Source: Clostridium sp. 1001271st1 H5
GTDB taxonomy: Bacteria > Bacillota > Clostridia > Lachnospirales > Lachnospiraceae
DNA length: 64,000 nucleotides
Assembly (NCBI RefSeq): GCF_005845215.1
Contig: NZ_SPHO01000020.1
Location: 57,016-121,015 of the forward strand
Direction: 5' to 3'
Shown: piece after piece, positions 60,873 through 64,000 of the stretch
Numbering within the stretch: the first letter of the stretch is position 1
Layout of the letters: the number at the start of each line of letters is the position of its first letter
The notes under the pieces: model-generated
Told to the model about the DNA's origin: nothing
Databases searched by the model: none
What the model saw: only the letters and a program-made list of their open reading frames with translations
Program-made: the position numbers and the translations under genes

Positions 60873-60905
60873 GCGCAGTTTGCTAAAGAGACTGCGCTTT
60901 TTTTG
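60873..60905 (+). terminator. Terminator between the SorC gene and the dha operon
   Basis: GCGCAGT (60873-60879) pairs with ACTGCGC (60891-60897), followed by eight T. Confidence 0.85.
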
Positions 60906-60944
60906 TGCATTAGGGCAAAAAACATAGAACAGGGACATGAATAA

Positions 60945-60973
60945 TTGACAAAGGAACTAACAAATGTTAATCT
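60945..60973 (+). promoter_or_regulatory. Promoter of the dhaL-dhaK operon
   Basis: TTGACA (60945-60950), 17 bases, TAATCT (60968-60973), 46 bases before the dhaL start codon. Confidence 0.7.
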
Positions 60974-61011
60974 AAAACCATGGGTAATTTGGGGAAAATG
61001 CATGAGAGGAG

Positions 61012-61025
61012 GTTACATATGTTAC
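61012..61025. promoter_or_regulatory. Operator-like palindrome over the dhaL ribosome site and start codon
   Basis: GTTACATATGTTAC, whose inner ATG is the dhaL start. It differs from the palindrome at 60851 by one base. Confidence 0.55.
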
Positions 61026-61639
61026 TTTCGAAACCGGAAATCATAAAAATGTTCAGAAAAGCCGCCCAGGTCTGGAATGAAAACAAGGATTATCTCAGTG
61101 AGATTGATTCCAAATTCGGAGACGGGGACCACGGCGTCACTATTGGTAAGATTGCCAGCCTGATTGAGAAGAGCCTGGATGGCTGGGATGACGACAATGT
61201 AGAGACATTTCTGGAGGACCTGGGAGACAACACCATGGAAATCGGAGGGGGAAGCGCGGGTCCATTATACGGGACCATGATAGGAGGACTGTCAGGCCCT
61301 CTGGAAGGAAATAAGCCCATTGATGCAGGAATCCTGAAGGAGATGTTTACAGAGTGCCTGTCAGCCATGGAAGACATCACCAACGCAGGCATAGGGGACA
61401 AGACAATGATGGACGCCCTGATTCCTGCTGTGGAAGCTGCCCAGAACGCTGAAAATGATGTGACGGCTGTCCTGGAGGCGGCAAAGGAGGCAGCAGCCAG
61501 GGGAGCAAAGGACAGTGAGCAGTACGTGTCCAAATACGGAAGGGCCAGAAGCTATAAGGAGAAGACCATCGGCACTCCGGATGCGGGGGCAGTCAGTACA
61601 TCCCTGTTTTTTGCAGGACTTTGCGACGGGCTGAAGTAG
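61019..61639 (+). CDS. dhaL: DhaL-type kinase subunit (ATP/ADP-binding)
   Basis: 206 aa. ADP-binding subunit of a dihydroxyacetone-type kinase. The Mg-ATP loop Asp residues are in DSKFGDGDHGVTIGK; GGGSAGPLYGTMIGG and GAKDSEQYVSKYGRARSYKE follow. ATG 61019 with AGGAGG six bases ahead. No DhaM phosphotransferase subunit is present, so the pair probably uses ATP directly or a PTS partner encoded elsewhere. With dhaK, VOC and aldolase genes it forms an operon for a short-chain ketose. Confidence 0.9.
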   Translation: MLLSKPEIIKMFRKAAQVWNENKDYLSEIDSKFGDGDHGVTIGKIASLIEKSLDGWDDDNVETFLEDLGDNTMEIGGGSAGPLYGTMIGGLSGPLEGNKPIDAGILKEMFTECLSAMEDITNAGIGDKTMMDALIPAVEAAQNAENDVTAVLEAAKEAAARGAKDSEQYVSKYGRARSYKEKTIGTPDAGAVSTSLFFAGLCDGLK

Positions 61640-61685
61640 ATGGCATGCAGATGCAGCTAAAAAATAAAATGGGAGAGGTAAGACA

Positions 61686-62684
61686 ATGAAAATGAAGAAA
61701 TTTATTAACAATCCTGAGAACCTGACACCTGAGCTGTTAGAGGGCTTTGCCGAGGCGCATAAGGATTTGGTGACCCTGGGCGAGAACCGTATGATTATCA
61801 ACAATAAGCTGGCGGAGGCTGACAGGGTTACCATTGTGACCCAGGGCGGTTCGGGCCATGAGCCGGCTATCAGCGGATTTGTGGGAGAGGGAATGGTGGA
61901 TATCTCTGTGGTGGGAGATGTTTTTGCAGCTCCCGGACCCCAGGCCTGCCTGGATGCCATCAAGATGGCTGATAAGGGAAAGGGCGTTCTCTACATAGTT
62001 TTAAACCATGCAGGCGACATGCTTACCGGCAATCTTACCATGAAGAAATGCGCCAAGGAAGGATTAAATGTCGTCAAAGTAGTGACCCAGGAGGATATTG
62101 CCAATGCACCGCGCTCCAATGCAGACGACCGAAGGGGCCTGGTAGGCTGTATCCCCACCTATAAAATAGCAGGAGCTGCCGCTGCAGAGGGAAGGAGCCT
62201 GGAGGAAGTGGCTGCCATTGCACAGCGTTTTGCGGATAACATGGCCACCCTGGCTGTGGCTGTATCAGGTGCTACCCATCCGGCAACAGGAAGCCTGCTT
62301 GCAGACCTGGGCGAGGATGAGATGGAAATCGGTATGGGGCAGCACGGTGAGGGAGGCGGCGGACGCCAGACCATGAAGTCAGCGGATGAAACAGCCCAAA
62401 TCATGCTGGACGGCCTTCTGGCTGACCTGGATATCAAGGAAGGCGAGAAAATCATGCTGATTCTCAACGGTACCGGCGCAACCACATTGATGGAGCTGTT
62501 TATCATTTACCGCAAGTGCGTTTCCTACCTGAAGGAAAAGAACATTGAGATTGTGGCAAATTACGTGGGCGAGCTTCTCACCGTACAGGAGCAGGCCGGA
62601 TTCCAGATGTTCATGGCAAGGATGGATGATGAACTTCTGCACTACTGGAATGCACCATGCAATACGCCGTATATGAAAAAATAG
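61686..62684 (+). CDS. dhaK: DhaK-type kinase subunit (substrate-binding)
   Basis: 332 aa. Binds the ketone or aldehyde substrate covalently through a His. VTIVTQGGSGHEPAISGFVG (substrate loop), GDVFAAPGPQACLDAI, VLNHAGDMLTGNL, and GMGQHGEGGGGR with the hemiaminal His. Related proteins phosphorylate dihydroxyacetone, erythrulose or other tetruloses. GAGAGGTAAG before the ATG; dhaL precedes by 46 bases. Gene order dhaL-dhaK is reversed relative to the classical dhaKLM. Confidence 0.92.
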   Translation: MKMKKFINNPENLTPELLEGFAEAHKDLVTLGENRMIINNKLAEADRVTIVTQGGSGHEPAISGFVGEGMVDISVVGDVFAAPGPQACLDAIKMADKGKGVLYIVLNHAGDMLTGNLTMKKCAKEGLNVVKVVTQEDIANAPRSNADDRRGLVGCIPTYKIAGAAAAEGRSLEEVAAIAQRFADNMATLAVAVSGATHPATGSLLADLGEDEMEIGMGQHGEGGGGRQTMKSADETAQIMLDGLLADLDIKEGEKIMLILNGTGATTLMELFIIYRKCVSYLKEKNIEIVANYVGELLTVQEQAGFQMFMARMDDELLHYWNAPCNTPYMKK

Positions 62685-62696
62685 GAGGATGATGGT

Positions 62697-63017
62697 ATGG
62701 CAGCTGAATACATGCACATAGGAATCCCGGTCCTGAACAAAAAAGAGGGAATGACCTATAATGAGGACATGAAGTTCTGGGTAAGCAGGGTTGAGGACTA
62801 TGATTTTAAGATAGAGTACCTGAAATTCGAGGAGGGCACCCCCTTTCCGGAGATTCTTTCCAAGCAGCCCCATGTGGCTTATAAGGTGGATGATTTGGAC
62901 CACTATGCAGCACAGGCACAGAGAATTATATTCGGGCCGGCTGACTGCGGCCCCGGCGTGCGTCTGGCGTTTGTAATCTGGGATGATGCCGTCATTGAAC
63001 TCTACGAGGAAAAGTAA
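62697..63017 (+). CDS. Small VOC/glyoxalase-like protein of the dha operon
   Basis: 106 aa. MAAEYMHIGIPVLNKKEGMT and the late VRLAFVIWDDAVIELYEEK look like half of a vicinal-oxygen-chelate fold (beta-alpha-beta-beta-beta, ending in an I-E-L strand). Only His7 and Glu103 stand as clear metal-ligand candidates. GAGGATGATGG precedes the ATG; 12 bases separate it from dhaK and 12 from the aldolase. A role as an isomerase, epimerase or dimeric lyase for the ketose is possible but unproven. Confidence 0.7.
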   Translation: MAAEYMHIGIPVLNKKEGMTYNEDMKFWVSRVEDYDFKIEYLKFEEGTPFPEILSKQPHVAYKVDDLDHYAAQAQRIIFGPADCGPGVRLAFVIWDDAVIELYEEK

Positions 63018-63029
63018 GGAGAAGATGGG

Positions 63030-63872
63030 ATGCTAGTAAATATGAACCATGTTCTGCGGTATGCAGAAGAGAAGCAATGCTGTATCGGAGCCTTTGACAC
63101 ACCCAATCTGGAGATTCTCATGGCAGTCATACGGGCTGCGGAAAAGCGGGAGGAACCAGTCATCATCCAGCACGCGCAGCTTCATGAGTGCGAAATGCCC
63201 ATCCACATCATCGGTCCCATTATGGTGCGTATGGCGAAGGAGGCCAAGGTTCCTGTCTGCGTCATGCTGGACCACGGCGAGGATTTGGACTATGTAAGAA
63301 AGGCACTGGATTTAGGCTTTTCAGCTGTTATGTACGACGGCTCATCCCTTGCTTATGAGGAAAATGTTGCCATGACCAGGGAAGTGGTGGCCATGGCAAA
63401 GGCCTGCAATGCGGATGTGGAGGCTGAAATCGGCATTGTAACAGGCCATGAGGGCAAGACATTTGCCATCAACGATGTGAGCGAAGCCTATACAGACCCT
63501 GAGCTGGCTGCCAGATATGTAAGGGATACAGGTATCGACGCCCTGGCGGCTTCGGTGGGAACGGTCCATGGCTTCTACGCCACCAGGCCCAGGCTGGATT
63601 TTGACCGAATCGTAAAAATAAAGGAACTGACAGGGCTTCCCCTTGTAATGCACGGAGGCTCCGGAATCAGTGTGGAGGACACCCAGAAGGCCATCCGCTG
63701 CGGTATCCGCAAAATCAACTACTTCTCCTACATGTCCAATGCAGGCGTAAAGGCAGTGAAGGCATTGCTGGCTGAAAAGGAAGTGAAGTACTTCCATGAT
63801 TTGGCTAATGCAGCAGTGGATGCCATGGAGCAGGATGTACTTAGTGCTATGGCTATGTTTGCGTTGGAATAA
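63030..63872 (+). CDS. Class II ketose-bisphosphate aldolase (GatY/KbaY/FbaA family)
   Basis: 280 aa zinc aldolase. GAFDTPNLEILMAVIRAAEK near the N-terminus, VCVMLDHGEDLDYVRKALDL (catalytic Asp and zinc His), AVMYDGSSLAYEENV, VEAEIGIVTGHEG, SVGTVHGFY (zinc His) and LVMHGGSGISVEDTQKAIRC (zinc His, phosphate loop), GIRKINYFSYM. Cleaves a ketose 1-phosphate or bisphosphate to dihydroxyacetone phosphate plus an aldehyde. AAGGAGAAG before the ATG. Last gene seen in the dha operon; the 128 bases after it hold no gene I can identify. Confidence 0.9.
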   Translation: MLVNMNHVLRYAEEKQCCIGAFDTPNLEILMAVIRAAEKREEPVIIQHAQLHECEMPIHIIGPIMVRMAKEAKVPVCVMLDHGEDLDYVRKALDLGFSAVMYDGSSLAYEENVAMTREVVAMAKACNADVEAEIGIVTGHEGKTFAINDVSEAYTDPELAARYVRDTGIDALAASVGTVHGFYATRPRLDFDRIVKIKELTGLPLVMHGGSGISVEDTQKAIRCGIRKINYFSYMSNAGVKAVKALLAEKEVKYFHDLANAAVDAMEQDVLSAMAMFALE

Positions 63873-64000
63873 AGATTCAGAAATGAAGAAAAATTAAAGT
63901 CTATGGTGATTAATAAAAAGGACCAGCCAGTTTGGATAAAAATCCGGTTCTTTCTGGACTTTGGGTATTCCTTATAAAACATTAGCTGGTATCGGTTCGA

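Overview
The window looks like chromosome from an anaerobic Firmicute of the Lachnospiraceae, most like Enterocloster / Clostridium cluster XIVa. This rests on gene content and style, not on a database comparison: strong AGGAGG ribosome sites, TTGACA-N17-TATAAT promoters, a T-box, an archaeal-type prolyl-tRNA synthetase, a rubredoxin-flavoprotein, a selenoprotein reductase and a type I-C CRISPR-Cas system. No rRNA, tRNA, insertion sequence or phage was seen.

Layout. 1-1.2 kb: end of a GntP-type permease. 1.26-7.9 kb: a selenoprotein reductase island. A radical SAM protein and a stand-alone Cys form of a GrdB C-terminal domain are divergent from a TetR regulator, which is followed by an OFA-type MFS carrier, a GrdE/G/I-like subunit and a GrdB/F/H-like subunit with an in-frame UGA (Sec351). 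8.1-15 kb: a LacI regulator with three identical operators and a deoC-rbsK-rbsD-rbsA-rbsC-rbsB (deoxy)ribose operon. 15.1-18.1 kb: an AI-2E family membrane protein, then a T-box and proS. 18.1-22.8 kb: amino-acid permease, M20 amidohydrolase and a two-component system. 23-31.6 kb: housekeeping and small metabolic genes (CCA-adding enzyme, RidA, YdcF-like, Hrb-like flavoprotein, ureohydrolase-like, a nonsense-broken small gene, PuuD-like amidase, MATE pump, flavodoxin-like reductase, XRE regulator).

31.6-36.3 kb: a PrpR-type sigma-54 activator, a 12-bp-periodic repeat array, a textbook -24/-12 promoter, a threonine-aldolase-like PLP enzyme and a DAACS symporter. 36.4-41.2 kb (minus): oxidative pentose-phosphate operon pgl-gnd-zwf-rpiA, with an 18-bp minisatellite between zwf and rpiA. 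41.5-43.4 kb: an aldehyde dehydrogenase divergent from a 59-aa Cys-rich protein. 43.6-53.8 kb: complete type I-C CRISPR-Cas (cas3-cas5-cas8c-cas7-cas4-cas1-cas2) and a 37-repeat array. 54.0-55.8 kb (minus): FMN riboswitch, ribU and a creatininase-family hydrolase. 56-59.8 kb: dGTPase, a small membrane protein, a PRiA4_ORF3/SEC-C protein and a DUF3006-like protein. 59.8-63.9 kb: SorC regulator and a dhaL-dhaK-VOC-aldolase operon.

The strongest candidate for an undescribed system is the island at 1.26-7.9 kb. It has the two subunits of a glycine/sarcosine/betaine-reductase-type protein B, but the alpha-type subunit lacks the cysteine that becomes the pyruvoyl group in GrdE. The transporter is of the oxalate/formate (carboxylate) type, and a Cys-for-Sec homologue of only the selenium domain sits beside a radical SAM enzyme. 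The substrate is unknown. Second-tier candidates are the ribU/creatininase flavin operon and the DhaKL/aldolase operon.
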